Below, one piece after another: positions 41,344 to 50,233 of a stretch of DNA of 64,000 nt (position 1 is the stretch's first letter; every line of letters starts with the position of its first letter). Both the position numbers and the translations under genes were made by a program. The notes beneath the pieces are model-generated. The model had not been told where the DNA came from. It worked only from the letters and a program-made list of their open reading frames with translations, and did no database searches. The stretch covers positions 1 through 64,000 of the forward strand of contig NZ_LIGX01000037.1 in assembly GCF_001683795.1 (NCBI RefSeq), in the 5' to 3' direction. Source of the DNA: Neoakkermansia glycaniphila (GTDB lineage: Bacteria > Verrucomicrobiota > Verrucomicrobiia > Verrucomicrobiales > Akkermansiaceae).

Positions 41344-43821
41344 ATGAAGTACCGTTTCCTGATTTCCAGCGTTGCCGCCACCGCCGCCGGGCTTCCGGCA
41401 TGGGCGCAGTATGCGTCGCCCGTCGCCGAGGCCGTGGAGGATGAACAGACTCCTCTTGTCGCCAACCGGGAGGCCGACAGCATGGCGATAGCCGAGCAGA
41501 TGTATGCCCAGAGCCAGACGGCGGAGTTGCGCGACCGCCCCGTTGAGCGCGGCGACCTGCTGAGAAGGGCCGCTTCGCTGTTTGCCGATTTCGCCGCCCG
41601 GTATCCGCAATCTTCGCAGCGTTCCAAGGCCTTGTATTATCAGGCCGCCTGTCTGATGGAGATCGGCGACGTACCGCAGGCCAATCTGGCGCTGGCTGAA
41701 ATCGCGACCAGGTATCAGGGCCGGAACGATGAATTCGCATCGGCCGCCGCCTACAAGCTCGCCTCGCAAAGTGCGGACGAAAAGAACTGGAGCAAGGCCG
41801 AACGGTACTACACTATTGCCTTGCAGAACACGACGAAACCCGAACTGAAGGCAGACATTCTGTTCCGCCTCGGCCGCACCTACACGGAGATGGGCGACCA
41901 GAACCGCGCCGAAACCATGTTCAGGAACTTGCTGGCGACGCCGGGAGTGTCTTCCCAGCTCGTGACGGCCGCCTTGTCTTCTCTGGGGCCGATCTATGTG
42001 GCGACCAACCGTTTGCAGGAGGCCTACGACTGCTATGTGCGCCTGTGCGGCCAATCCGGGCTGGACGACAAGCGGCGCGGCGCGGCGACGCTGCAGGCAG
42101 CCCGCCTTGCCTCCCAGCTCGGCAAAACGGCCGATTCCCAGCAATTGTATGCCCGTCTGGCGTCGATACCCGGCATGTCCGGCTACGTTTCCGAAGGCTC
42201 GATGGAAGGGCTCGTCGCCCTGTACCGCGACAAGAATTATGCCGAAATCGTCCGCCGGGCGCAGGCCGGCATGCAGCCGCTCGGCGATCCCAGGCTGGAA
42301 GCCCGCCGGTGCCTCATCATCGGGCAGGCATTCATGCATCAGAAGCAGTATGCGCCCGCGATGGAGTATTTCGGCATGGTCGAACAGGCTGCCCCCCAGA
42401 CGGAAAGCGCGCTTGATGCCGCCTACAGAAGGCTCGTCTGCGCGCAGGAGTCCAACAGCTTCGACTTCCTGCCTCTGGCCGAGCATTATTTGCAGCAGTA
42501 CGCCGCCTCGGCTGCTTTTGCCGGGAATCCGACGAACGATGTGGTGCGATTCATGTATGCCGACCGTCTGCTTCCGGTGAATGCCCCCGAGGCCGTCCGC
42601 CAGTATGGGCTGGTCAATGTGGATAACCTTCCCGAAAATGCGCGGCCCGATGTCGCCTTGAAAAAGGCGTGGGCCATGAGCCAGTCGAAGGACCCGGCGG
42701 ATGCCGAAAAGGCCGCTGTCGAACTGAGCGATTTCATCAACAAGTACGGCAAGGACAAACGCGCGGCGCAGGCTTACCTGTACCGTGGCGAGCTGTATTA
42801 CAAGTCGGGCAAGGAAGACCTGGCTCTGGCCGATTTCGAGAAAGTCATCAACAGCTACGGCAAGACGATGGCCGCCGCGACGGCATGGCAGCGCGCTGCC
42901 CAGATTTGCGCCCGCAAGGATCCCGACAAGATGATCCGCTATTATCAGGGGCTGCTGGAGAATTTCCCCCAGATCAAGCCCGCCGCGACCAGCGAAGCCC
43001 ATTTTGCCGTGGCTCAGGCCCTGTACGAAAAGGACAGGGCGGCTGAAGCCGTGCCTCATTTCCAGGAAGCCCGCACCATCAACGGCGAGAAATACGGTTC
43101 CCAGGTGGGCATGTACCTCGCCCTGTGCTATTACAAGCTTCAGGATTCCGACAAGTTGCTTGATGCCATGGAGGCGCTGGAGCAGGAGAACAGTTCCACC
43201 TTCCAGACGCTTCCTCTGGCCATTCACCGTTGGCTCGGCTGGAAGTGCTACCAGACCGGAGACTATGAAGCGGCGGACAAGTATTTGACCATCGCCGTTC
43301 AGCGGCCAGATGCCACGGCCAAACCGGCGGACGTTCAGAAGGCCGAGCCCGTCGTATGGAAGACGCTGGCGAAAGCCCGACTTGCTCTGGGCAAGTATCA
43401 TGACGCGTTGAAGGCTGTGGACCAGTATCTCGGCATGGAGACGAAACCTTATTCCCGTGCGGATGCCATGCTGGACCGTTCTGCGATCCTTCTCGGCCTC
43501 GGCAAGACGGCCGAAGCCCGCAAGGTGGCGGAAGAAGCCATTGCCATGGGTGTGGAAGGCCCCCTGAAGGCTTCGCTCCGGCTGGCTCTCGGGGATGCTT
43601 CCTTTGCCGAAAAGAAGTATGGCGATGCTGCCAAGTTCTACGGCACCACGGCAGAATTGTTCGTATCGGACAAGGAATTGAAGCCGAAGGCATTGTATAA
43701 GGCTGTCCGCGCCCTGATGAAGGACAACCGTCCCGAAGAGGCAAAGAGGTTTACCACCATTCTCGAAGAAGAGTTCCCCGGCTGGCGTCCGGATGCCAAA
43801 ACGGAAGCTTTCATGAAATGA
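41344..43821 (+). CDS. Secreted TPR protein of the exb operon
   Basis: About 825 residues with a signal peptide (MKYRFLISSVAATAAGLPAWA). TPR-like helices fill the rest, e.g. KALYYQAACLMEIGDVPQANLAL, KADILFRLGRTYTEMGDQNRAETMF and AYLYRGELYYKSGKEDLALADFEKV. The first repeats (LRRAASLFADFAARYPQSSQRSKALYY) recall YbgF/CpoB, the TPR partner of Tol-Pal that couples envelope constriction to peptidoglycan synthesis. Together with exbB/exbD and the following GT51 gene, this supports such a role, though the protein is far larger than YbgF. ATG 41344 gives the cleanest signal peptide. Confidence 0.83.
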   Translation: MKYRFLISSVAATAAGLPAWAQYASPVAEAVEDEQTPLVANREADSMAIAEQMYAQSQTAELRDRPVERGDLLRRAASLFADFAARYPQSSQRSKALYYQAACLMEIGDVPQANLALAEIATRYQGRNDEFASAAAYKLASQSADEKNWSKAERYYTIALQNTTKPELKADILFRLGRTYTEMGDQNRAETMFRNLLATPGVSSQLVTAALSSLGPIYVATNRLQEAYDCYVRLCGQSGLDDKRRGAATLQAARLASQLGKTADSQQLYARLASIPGMSGYVSEGSMEGLVALYRDKNYAEIVRRAQAGMQPLGDPRLEARRCLIIGQAFMHQKQYAPAMEYFGMVEQAAPQTESALDAAYRRLVCAQESNSFDFLPLAEHYLQQYAASAAFAGNPTNDVVRFMYADRLLPVNAPEAVRQYGLVNVDNLPENARPDVALKKAWAMSQSKDPADAEKAAVELSDFINKYGKDKRAAQAYLYRGELYYKSGKEDLALADFEKVINSYGKTMAAATAWQRAAQICARKDPDKMIRYYQGLLENFPQIKPAATSEAHFAVAQALYEKDRAAEAVPHFQEARTINGEKYGSQVGMYLALCYYKLQDSDKLLDAMEALEQENSSTFQTLPLAIHRWLGWKCYQTGDYEAADKYLTIAVQRPDATAKPADVQKAEPVVWKTLAKARLALGKYHDALKAVDQYLGMETKPYSRADAMLDRSAILLGLGKTAEARKVAEEAIAMGVEGPLKASLRLALGDASFAEKKYGDAAKFYGTTAELFVSDKELKPKALYKAVRALMKDNRPEEAKRFTTILEEEFPGWRPDAKTEAFMK

Positions 43822-43850
43822 CCGGAGGAGGTACGGTCGCGTATTAAGCC

Positions 43851-45605
43851 ATGTTGCCCAGTTCATCCAATCGGCGCAAGCGGTGGTACGATGTCTTCAG
43901 CAGCGTACCGCATTGGATCAAGTATGCCCTGATTCCGCTGGGCATCCTGCTCGTCCTGTTTTTTGCGGTAGTGATCGTTTTCTCGTGGCGCGCGAGCCAG
44001 TACGATCTGGCGCACGTGCTGGACGCTCCGATGAACAGCGCCATCTACGATGCGGAAGGCCGCTGCATTTCCGCTCTGGACGATAACGAAAGGGTCAATA
44101 TCGCTCTTGCCGATGCGCCCCAATATCTGGTGGATGCCTTTATCGCCCGCGAAGACGAACGGTTCATGGAGCATGGGGGTATCGTCTATACCTCCGTTCT
44201 GCGTTCCATTCTCAAGAACATTTCTTCCTTCTCCTACGAGCAGGGAGCTTCGACCATCACCATGCAGTTGGCACGCAACGTGTTCGACCTGCGTGCCAAG
44301 ACCATCGACCGCAAGCTGCTTGAGATCGCCATTACCAAGCGCATCGAAGAGGCGTACGACAAGAAAACCATTCTGGCAGCCTATTTGAACCGCATCTATT
44401 TCGGGCAGGACTGCTACGGCGTCGCTCAGGCGGCGCGCACGTATTTCGGGAAAAACGTCGGTTCGCTCAACCTGTCGGAATGCGCCACGCTGGCCGGGCT
44501 TGTCCGAGGGCCTTCCTACTTCAATCCCATCCGCAATCTCAAGGCGGCGACCCGCGAACGCGATGCTACCCTGAAGCGCATGTATGAGACGGGCAAGATT
44601 TCCGAAGCCCTCTACGAGAAGACGAAAAAGGAACCGATCGTCGTTCACCGCCTCGACAAGGGTTCTTACTGCTCGTATATCGTCATGTGGGTGATTGACG
44701 AGCTTGAAAGCCTCTGCGGCGAAGTGGGTACGGAGAGTTCCGGCATTCGCGTGCATACCAGCCTGAACCTTCCCCTGCAGCAATTCATGGAGCGCAAATG
44801 CGAAGAAACGCTTCAGTCGCTCGAAAAGAATAAAATCTGGGAGGGTCTGCCCAGGAGGAGCAAGGGACATCTTGACCGCTGCGTGCAGGTTGCCGCCATG
44901 TGCGTGGAGACGCGGACGGGCAACGTGTTGGCCGTGATCGGCGGCCGTTCGCCGCAGGACGGGCAGACGCGCTGGCTCAAGGAGGTGAAACCGGGCATGG
45001 CTTTCGCGCCCGTCGTCAACTGCCGCGCAAGTGAGAAACAAATCAACATCATTGCCGATGCTCCGTTGCAGACGGGGCGCGCCCTTGGCCACAAGTCCGT
45101 GCTGGATGCGTGCGCACGGCTTCACCTGCCGGGCAATCTGCCCGAGAGCGACGAGCTGTATCTGGGGGAATTCTCCTTGCCGCTGATCGATCTTGCCCGC
45201 AGCCTGTATTGCATCCAGAACCGAGGCAAGTATTTTCCTCTGCAATTGATTCAACAGGTTTCGAGCTTTGGCGATACGCCTCTGTACGTCAATACGCAGC
45301 AGCTCGACGCCAAGGAAGTGGTGCCGCGCGAAGCGGCTCGCAATGTGGCATCGTGCCGGCCTTTCCGGACGGATGAGACGAACCGCACGATGAATATGAA
45401 CATTACCCTTCCCGGACAGGACGGCCAGTGGGTTTCCATGGCCGGGCGCAGCGTGACCGTTTTCCTGTGGCTGGGCTTCGATGAGGCAACTCCCGAAATG
45501 TACGACCGCAAGGGTTTCAAAAAGCTTCTTTCCGAGACGGCTGCCAATCTGGCGGAACAGATCTATACGGAAGCCAAAAATACGCTTAACACCAAGAAAA
45601 AATGA
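43851..45605 (+). CDS. GT51 peptidoglycan glycosyltransferase with a degenerate transpeptidase domain
   Basis: 584 residues. One membrane anchor (YALIPLGILLVLFFAVVIVF) leads into an intact GT51 domain: EDERFMEHGGI, GASTITMQLARNVF and RIYFGQDCYGVAQAARTYFGK. The rest keeps the outline of a class A PBP transpeptidase, but the active-site residues are gone. SxxK reads MAFA (Met383, Ala386), the SxN region reads SVL, and KTG reads MAG (Met530). The LWLGFD stretch after it is kept. It should polymerise glycan strands but not cross-link or bind beta-lactams. The intact frame argues against a pseudogene. The stop overlaps the suhB start (ATGA). Upstream GGAGGAGG is 19 bases from the ATG, too far for a normal ribosome site. 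Confidence 0.88.
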   Translation: MLPSSSNRRKRWYDVFSSVPHWIKYALIPLGILLVLFFAVVIVFSWRASQYDLAHVLDAPMNSAIYDAEGRCISALDDNERVNIALADAPQYLVDAFIAREDERFMEHGGIVYTSVLRSILKNISSFSYEQGASTITMQLARNVFDLRAKTIDRKLLEIAITKRIEEAYDKKTILAAYLNRIYFGQDCYGVAQAARTYFGKNVGSLNLSECATLAGLVRGPSYFNPIRNLKAATRERDATLKRMYETGKISEALYEKTKKEPIVVHRLDKGSYCSYIVMWVIDELESLCGEVGTESSGIRVHTSLNLPLQQFMERKCEETLQSLEKNKIWEGLPRRSKGHLDRCVQVAAMCVETRTGNVLAVIGGRSPQDGQTRWLKEVKPGMAFAPVVNCRASEKQINIIADAPLQTGRALGHKSVLDACARLHLPGNLPESDELYLGEFSLPLIDLARSLYCIQNRGKYFPLQLIQQVSSFGDTPLYVNTQQLDAKEVVPREAARNVASCRPFRTDETNRTMNMNITLPGQDGQWVSMAGRSVTVFLWLGFDEATPEMYDRKGFKKLLSETAANLAEQIYTEAKNTLNTKKK

Positions 45606-46369
45606 TGATTCCACAGCAAGCACTCACCGTTGCCATCGATACGGCCAAGGCCGCAGGCGCATTCCTGAAGCAGCATTTCCATGACGATAAGCATGTGGAT
45701 GAAGCCTCTCAGCACGACATCAAGCTGGAGCTGGACAAAATGTCCCAGGCCCTGATTACCGAGCGGCTGCTGGCGGCATTCCCGGACCATGCCATTCTCG
45801 GTGAAGAAGGCAAGGAAGGCGATCCCTCTTCCGATTACGAATGGATCGTCGATCCCATCGACGGTACGGTCAACTACTATTACGGCATCCCGCTCTACTG
45901 CGTTTCCATCGCCCTGCGCTGCAGGGGCGAGCTGATCGTCGGTGTGATCTACGATCCGAATCTCGACGAATGCTGGTATGCGGAGAAGGGAGGCCCCGCC
46001 TATCTGAACGGCAAAGTCCAGCATGTTTCCCGCCGCACGCAGATGTCGGAAGCCATTGTGTTCATCGGCCACGGCAAGACGGACGGTTCCAAGGAAAAAG
46101 GCCTGCGCCGCTTCGCCCACGTTTCGGGCCAGGTACGGAAGGTTCGCATTATCGGCACCGCCGCGCTGGCTCTTGCCTACATCGCTTCCGCACGTTTCGA
46201 CGCCTATGTGGAAAGCATGGTTTCCATCTGGGATCTGGCGGCAGGCAAGCTCATCGTCGAGTGTGCCGGAGGCCGTGTGGATTTCGAGCCTTTCACCGAA
46301 GGCGGAGAGCAGGGTTCCATCATCGCGTGGAACAACGCCATACCCATTGTCGAATCTCTCGGCGATTAA
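45602..46369 (+). CDS. suhB: Inositol monophosphatase family protein
   Basis: 255 residues. The metal-binding motifs of the family are present: GEEG (Glu ligand), VDPIDGTVNY (DPIDG) and WDLAAG near the C-terminus. The family dephosphorylates inositol-1-phosphate, fructose-1,6-bisphosphate or PAP-type substrates; the specific one is not clear. It overlaps the GT51 gene by four bases, and ispF follows 20 bases later. Confidence 0.88.
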   Translation: MMIPQQALTVAIDTAKAAGAFLKQHFHDDKHVDEASQHDIKLELDKMSQALITERLLAAFPDHAILGEEGKEGDPSSDYEWIVDPIDGTVNYYYGIPLYCVSIALRCRGELIVGVIYDPNLDECWYAEKGGPAYLNGKVQHVSRRTQMSEAIVFIGHGKTDGSKEKGLRRFAHVSGQVRKVRIIGTAALALAYIASARFDAYVESMVSIWDLAAGKLIVECAGGRVDFEPFTEGGEQGSIIAWNNAIPIVESLGD

Positions 46370-46389
46370 TTTTCGATACATGTGACGGC

Positions 46390-46884
46390 ATGAGCGATTG
46401 CGTGACATTGTGCGGCTTCGGCTATGATATTCACCGCTTCTCGGTGGAACCTCGCCCGCTGTATCTGGGGGGCGTCCGCATTTCGGAGACGAACGGGCTT
46501 GACGGGCATTCGGATGCGGATGTGCTGTGCCACGCCATTGCGGATGCCGTACTCGGTGCGGCGGGATTGCCGGATATCGGCTACTGGTTTCCTCCCGGCG
46601 ATGCCGGGTGTGCGGGTATTTCTTCTCTGCTGATTGTGGCCAGGGCCGTTGAGCTGGTTGAGGAACAGGGTGGTCGAGTGATCAATGTGGATGCTTCTCT
46701 GATCGCCGAAGCTCCGAAGATCATGCCGCATGTGCCCGCCATGAAGGATGCCTTGTCCGCCGTGCTCCATGTGTCCGGCAGGCGCGTGGGCATCAAAGCG
46801 ACGACGAATGAAAAACTGGGTGCTCTGGGCCGCCGCGAAGGTATCGCAGCCATGGCGGTTGCGTCCGTCCTGATGCCCGAATAA
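46390..46884 (+). CDS. ispF: 2-C-methyl-D-erythritol 2,4-cyclodiphosphate synthase
   Basis: 164 residues, the usual size. It cyclises CDP-ME-2-phosphate in the MEP isoprenoid pathway, with Zn. GYDIHRF carries the metal ligands Asp13 and His15. GLDGHSDADVLCHAIADAVLGAAGLPDIGYWFPP and ATTNEKLGALGRREGIAAMA are family signatures. ATG 46390 is the only good start; it lacks a Shine-Dalgarno sequence. Confidence 0.96.
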   Translation: MSDCVTLCGFGYDIHRFSVEPRPLYLGGVRISETNGLDGHSDADVLCHAIADAVLGAAGLPDIGYWFPPGDAGCAGISSLLIVARAVELVEEQGGRVINVDASLIAEAPKIMPHVPAMKDALSAVLHVSGRRVGIKATTNEKLGALGRREGIAAMAVASVLMPE

Positions 46885-46889
46885 ATTCC

Positions 46890-47399
46890 ATGGCCTGCTC
46901 CTCCCGTTCTCTGGATCATCTGCCTTCTCCCGAAGAAGCCGCCGGATTTCTTGTGCGGCGACTGGCCGGGCAGGGCAGGACGATCGCCACGGCGGAGAGT
47001 TGTACAGGAGGATTGATTGCGGAAAGCCTCACGCGCATTCCCGGTTCATCATCCGTGTTCGGGTATGGCTGGGTGACGTACGCCAATGAAGCCAAGCACG
47101 ACCTTCTGGGCGTGCCGTGGGATATTTTGAATGAATTCGGAGCCGTCAGCGAACAGACTGTTTGTGCCATGGCTTCCGGTGCGAGGTTGAGGGCCGATGC
47201 CGATTTTGCCGTTGCGGTGAGCGGCATTGCCGGCCCCGATGGAGGTTCTCCGGGAAAACCAGTTGGCACGGTATGGATTGCATGGGTGCGCCGCGACGGT
47301 TCCGTGCATGCTGAAAGATTGTTGCATCCGCTGCCCCGGCAGGAGTTCCGTGCCATGGTGGCCTCGTATGCGTTGATGTCGCCTTTTCTTGATGTATAG
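46890..47399 (+). CDS. pncC: CinA C-terminal-type nicotinamide-nucleotide amidohydrolase
   Basis: 169 residues, a stand-alone CinA C-terminal domain. TIATAESCTGGLIAESLT carries the catalytic Ser. VSGIAGPDGGSPGKPVGTVW is the other signature. The enzyme turns NMN into nicotinate mononucleotide and ammonia in NAD recycling. It starts five bases after ispF and ends the plus-strand operon. Confidence 0.9.
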   Translation: MACSSRSLDHLPSPEEAAGFLVRRLAGQGRTIATAESCTGGLIAESLTRIPGSSSVFGYGWVTYANEAKHDLLGVPWDILNEFGAVSEQTVCAMASGARLRADADFAVAVSGIAGPDGGSPGKPVGTVWIAWVRRDGSVHAERLLHPLPRQEFRAMVASYALMSPFLDV

Positions 47400-47607
47400 A
47401 CCGATCCGGTAGAAAAGTACTGGTCCTGTATTTTGTTTTTTGCATACAGCAGATTAACAATCCGCATTCATTGATTGAATGTAATAATTAATTGTATTTC
47501 ATATAATTATGATGCAAAAAATGAAAATATGCAAACACATTTGCATGTGGATGGGAATCGTCTCGTGGTCTTAATATCCTGATAAAAAGGATGCTTGGCT
47601 TTTCCAA
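47400..47607. other. AT-rich intergenic region with several inverted repeats
   Basis: No credible gene. It holds GATTAACAATCCGC (47452-47465), which is the inverse of a site in the next promoter, CATTCA-TTGAT-TGAATG (47465-47481) and GCAAA-CACA-TTTGC (47531-47544). A 21-codon frame (47509-47574) has a TATAAT just before it but no other support. Confidence 0.45.
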
Positions 47608-47636
47608 TTGACAGCGGATTGTTAATCCGATAGCAT
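47608..47636 (+). promoter_or_regulatory. Promoter of the 47659 surface protein with an operator in the spacer
   Basis: Perfect TTGACA (47608-47613), 17-base spacer, TAGCAT (47631-47636). The spacer contains CGGATT-GTT-AATCCG, an inverted repeat. Its 14-base core (47614-47627) recurs in reverse at 47452-47465, 150 bases upstream. Confidence 0.7.
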
Positions 47637-47658
47637 TAAGAGGTTCACTTTTATTGAT

Positions 47659-48471
47659 ATGAAACCTCACTTGTTTTTCCATATAGCCTGTTGTACGGCC
47701 TTTTTGGCGACTTCTGCCGGAGCGGCAACACTCGTCATCGATCAGGGCAAGGTTGATTCCTCGTCGATTTCTTCAGCTACCCAGACAATTACGGCGCCTA
47801 TGGCAGGCGCAACCGGTACTTATGTCTCCATCGGCTCGAATACATCCGGAGCAACGATGGGCCGCGATTCTTCGATTGCCCTCGGTATCAGCAATATTGC
47901 GCAGAGCGCCAATGCCACCGACAAGCAGGGTATGGCCTTTTTCAATGTCGGCGGATCAAACTCGTATACCAATCTGTTCGGTTTCGCTTACAATTACACG
48001 GGTACGACCTTGACTTTGTATGCCGGGGGATTCAGCGAAGGGTGGAAATCTTTTGCCATCAACGATTTTTCATCGACATCCTCATTGACTTTCTTCTTTG
48101 ATTACAAGACGGCCGTTGGTGCGACCAAGGGGTTCTTTTATTCGGTCGACGGTGGAGAAGTGCAGAATACCGGGATGACCTTCAGCGGCAGTTTCCGTTT
48201 CGGCAATACCTATGTGTCGCAGATTATGCTTGGCAACCGCGATGCATCCGGCAACGGTACATGGGCTTCCAACAATACATCAGGCGGAAATATCGGTACC
48301 ATCGTGCGGGGGAATTTCACGCTCGATTTCCTGAAAGGGTATGATCAGAATCTGACCCTGGCGGAAAAACAGAAGCTGGCTGACAAACCGGTGCCCGAAG
48401 CATCGACGGCGGCATTGGCCCTGTTCGGCCTGTCCGGGCTGATGCTTCGCCGCCGGAGGCGGCAAGCATGA
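47659..48471 (+). CDS. PEP-CTERM surface protein
   Basis: 270 residues. Signal peptide (HLFFHIACCTAFLATSAGAA), a beta-rich middle domain (SYTNLFGFAYNYTGTTLTLYAGGF ... DYKTAVGATKGFFYSVDGG), and a PEP-CTERM tail of VPEAS, a hydrophobic segment and RRRRRQA. No enzyme motif; the middle could be a lectin-like sandwich. It is followed 92 bases later by an SGNH esterase with the same sorting tail. Confidence 0.75.
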   Translation: MKPHLFFHIACCTAFLATSAGAATLVIDQGKVDSSSISSATQTITAPMAGATGTYVSIGSNTSGATMGRDSSIALGISNIAQSANATDKQGMAFFNVGGSNSYTNLFGFAYNYTGTTLTLYAGGFSEGWKSFAINDFSSTSSLTFFFDYKTAVGATKGFFYSVDGGEVQNTGMTFSGSFRFGNTYVSQIMLGNRDASGNGTWASNNTSGGNIGTIVRGNFTLDFLKGYDQNLTLAEKQKLADKPVPEASTAALALFGLSGLMLRRRRRQA

Positions 48472-48521
48472 GGGAGATTTCCGTCCATATTTCAATATGG
48501 GCGTAAATACCCTCTTTCGCG

Positions 48522-48551
48522 TTGATTTTTCTCCTGAAAATGTGATATCTT
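48522..48551 (+). promoter_or_regulatory. Promoter of the PEP-CTERM esterase gene
   Basis: TTGATT (48522-48527), 18-base spacer, TATCTT (48546-48551), 12 bases before the ATG. Confidence 0.6.
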
Positions 48552-48563
48552 ACCAAAAGAATT

Positions 48564-50174
48564 ATGAAATATTCGTTATTTGCTCTCTCTCTGCTGGCCT
48601 GTTGTGCGGCTGTGTCGCATGCGGCCGATCTCGGCAATGTCGCTTTCATCGGCGATTCCATCACGCACGGCGTACAGAACGGTAGTTACCGGTTCGATTT
48701 CTGGAAGATTCTGGCCGACAACGGAACGGATCACCGTTTCGTCGGTGTGAATTCTGGCAATTACAACTTTAGCGGCTCATTGACGTACAAAGGGCAAACA
48801 TTCAATAACGTTCATTCCGCAGGCTCCAGCTGGCGCACCTACCAGACGAGCGGCGATTACATGAACAACGGCCACAAGAACGGCATGGGGCCGAATACGC
48901 TGCCTGCCGGCGGCTATATCAATAACTGGCTGGGCATTTCCGATTCCCGCACGTATGACAAGGTGCCGGGCGGTACCTTGTCCCAGGGACAATACCTCAA
49001 CGGCAGCGGCGCCGTGACCAATTATACGGGCAAGACGATGACGGGGAACGATACTCCCGATACGTTCTTCATCATGCTGGGGACGAATGATATGTATTCC
49101 GACGGTCTGCTGAAGAACGGCTATGAAACGACCTTCAATTCCCTGAAAAATATCGTTGAGGCCGGTAGACAGGCCAATCCGAATGCCAATTTCGTGATTT
49201 TGTCGATGCCCAGTATCGCTTCCAAGGCCGGTACGGAGACGGGAAATGTGGTGACGCCGGAATACAACAGTTATGTGCAGTCCCGCCTTGGTGAATTGCA
49301 GGATGCCTCGGGCAATTCGAACGTGTCGTATGCAGATATCAACAAAGGGATTACGACATCGACCGGTTACCTTCATACGGGCATGTGCCTTGCCGACAAG
49401 GTTCATCCCAACGAACAGGGCAATCTGATCATTGCCGGAAATCTGGCCAAGGCCATGGGCTTGACCCAGAGGACGGCCGGGCTTGAGCGCAAGGAGGCGG
49501 GCCAACTTGCCTCGCAGGTGAATCTGACGACCAAGACTCCGGTGATTACGACGACGAAGCCGGACGGCAGCATTTCCTCGGCCGTGTTTACTGCCAATAA
49601 TCCGGCGGCATACAGTGTGTCCGCATCGGGTACGGGACTTGTGTTTGCCAAGGCCAACGCTGCGGCCGCATCGAGCATTTCATCGATGTGGCAGGCCGGA
49701 ACGCAGTTTACCGTTTCGTTGAGTTTGAAGATGGCGGCCAAGGGCGATCTGAACAACTATTTTACGGTGTGGTTGGGCAACGGGGTTGCCAATGACGGTT
49801 TCCTGAAAGTTTATGAAGACCGCATCGAATGGGGCTATACAGGGTCAACGGTTCTCTATGTTGCCGATATGACGACCGATTTCAGCAATCTGACCATTTC
49901 CTATCTCGACGGTTCGTCGGGTGCGGCGGCCGGATATTATGTCTGGCTGGGCGATCAACTCATCGGTGAAGCCAAGACCACCGGTGGTGTTTCCGGTAAG
50001 ACCAATCGCCTTTTGCTCGGGGCATTTACCAGCGGGCAGGCCTGTTACGGGGAAATGGCATTCGTGTCGTTCGATACGCTGCACGCCTATGCGCCCATTC
50101 CGGAACCGGCTACCGCCGTTCTCGGGCTGGCGGGTTGCTTCGTGTTCTGTCTGCGCCGCCGCCGCGTGGCGTGA
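48564..50174 (+). CDS. PEP-CTERM surface SGNH/GDSL esterase
   Basis: 536 residues. Signal peptide (SLFALSLLACCAAVSHA), then an SGNH hydrolase with GDSIT (nucleophile Ser32), GTND in block III and DKVHPNEQG with the catalytic Asp/His. Residues from about 330 form a second, beta-rich domain (FTVSLSLKMAAKGDLNNYFTVWLGNG), possibly carbohydrate-binding. The tail is PEP-CTERM (IPEPAT, hydrophobic helix, RRRRVA), so it is likely kept at the surface. It may deacetylate host or self glycans. Confidence 0.83.
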   Translation: MKYSLFALSLLACCAAVSHAADLGNVAFIGDSITHGVQNGSYRFDFWKILADNGTDHRFVGVNSGNYNFSGSLTYKGQTFNNVHSAGSSWRTYQTSGDYMNNGHKNGMGPNTLPAGGYINNWLGISDSRTYDKVPGGTLSQGQYLNGSGAVTNYTGKTMTGNDTPDTFFIMLGTNDMYSDGLLKNGYETTFNSLKNIVEAGRQANPNANFVILSMPSIASKAGTETGNVVTPEYNSYVQSRLGELQDASGNSNVSYADINKGITTSTGYLHTGMCLADKVHPNEQGNLIIAGNLAKAMGLTQRTAGLERKEAGQLASQVNLTTKTPVITTTKPDGSISSAVFTANNPAAYSVSASGTGLVFAKANAAAASSISSMWQAGTQFTVSLSLKMAAKGDLNNYFTVWLGNGVANDGFLKVYEDRIEWGYTGSTVLYVADMTTDFSNLTISYLDGSSGAAAGYYVWLGDQLIGEAKTTGGVSGKTNRLLLGAFTSGQACYGEMAFVSFDTLHAYAPIPEPATAVLGLAGCFVFCLRRRRVA

Positions 50175-50196
50175 TGGGTTTGTTGACGGATTCTAC

Positions 50197-50232
50197 GGCC
50201 ATTCCCTGATTGGGGAATGGCTGTTTTGTTTT
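50197..50232 (+). terminator. Terminator of the PEP-CTERM esterase gene
   Basis: GCCATTCCC (50197-50205) pairs with GGGAATGGC (50212-50220), followed by CTGTTTTGTTTT. Confidence 0.8.
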
Positions 50233-50233
50233 G

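Noticed and set aside
43851..45605. GT51 gene as a pseudogene
   Set aside because: The frame is fully open, the GT51 motifs are intact and the gene overlaps suhB in an operon, so loss of only the transpeptidase motifs looks selective.
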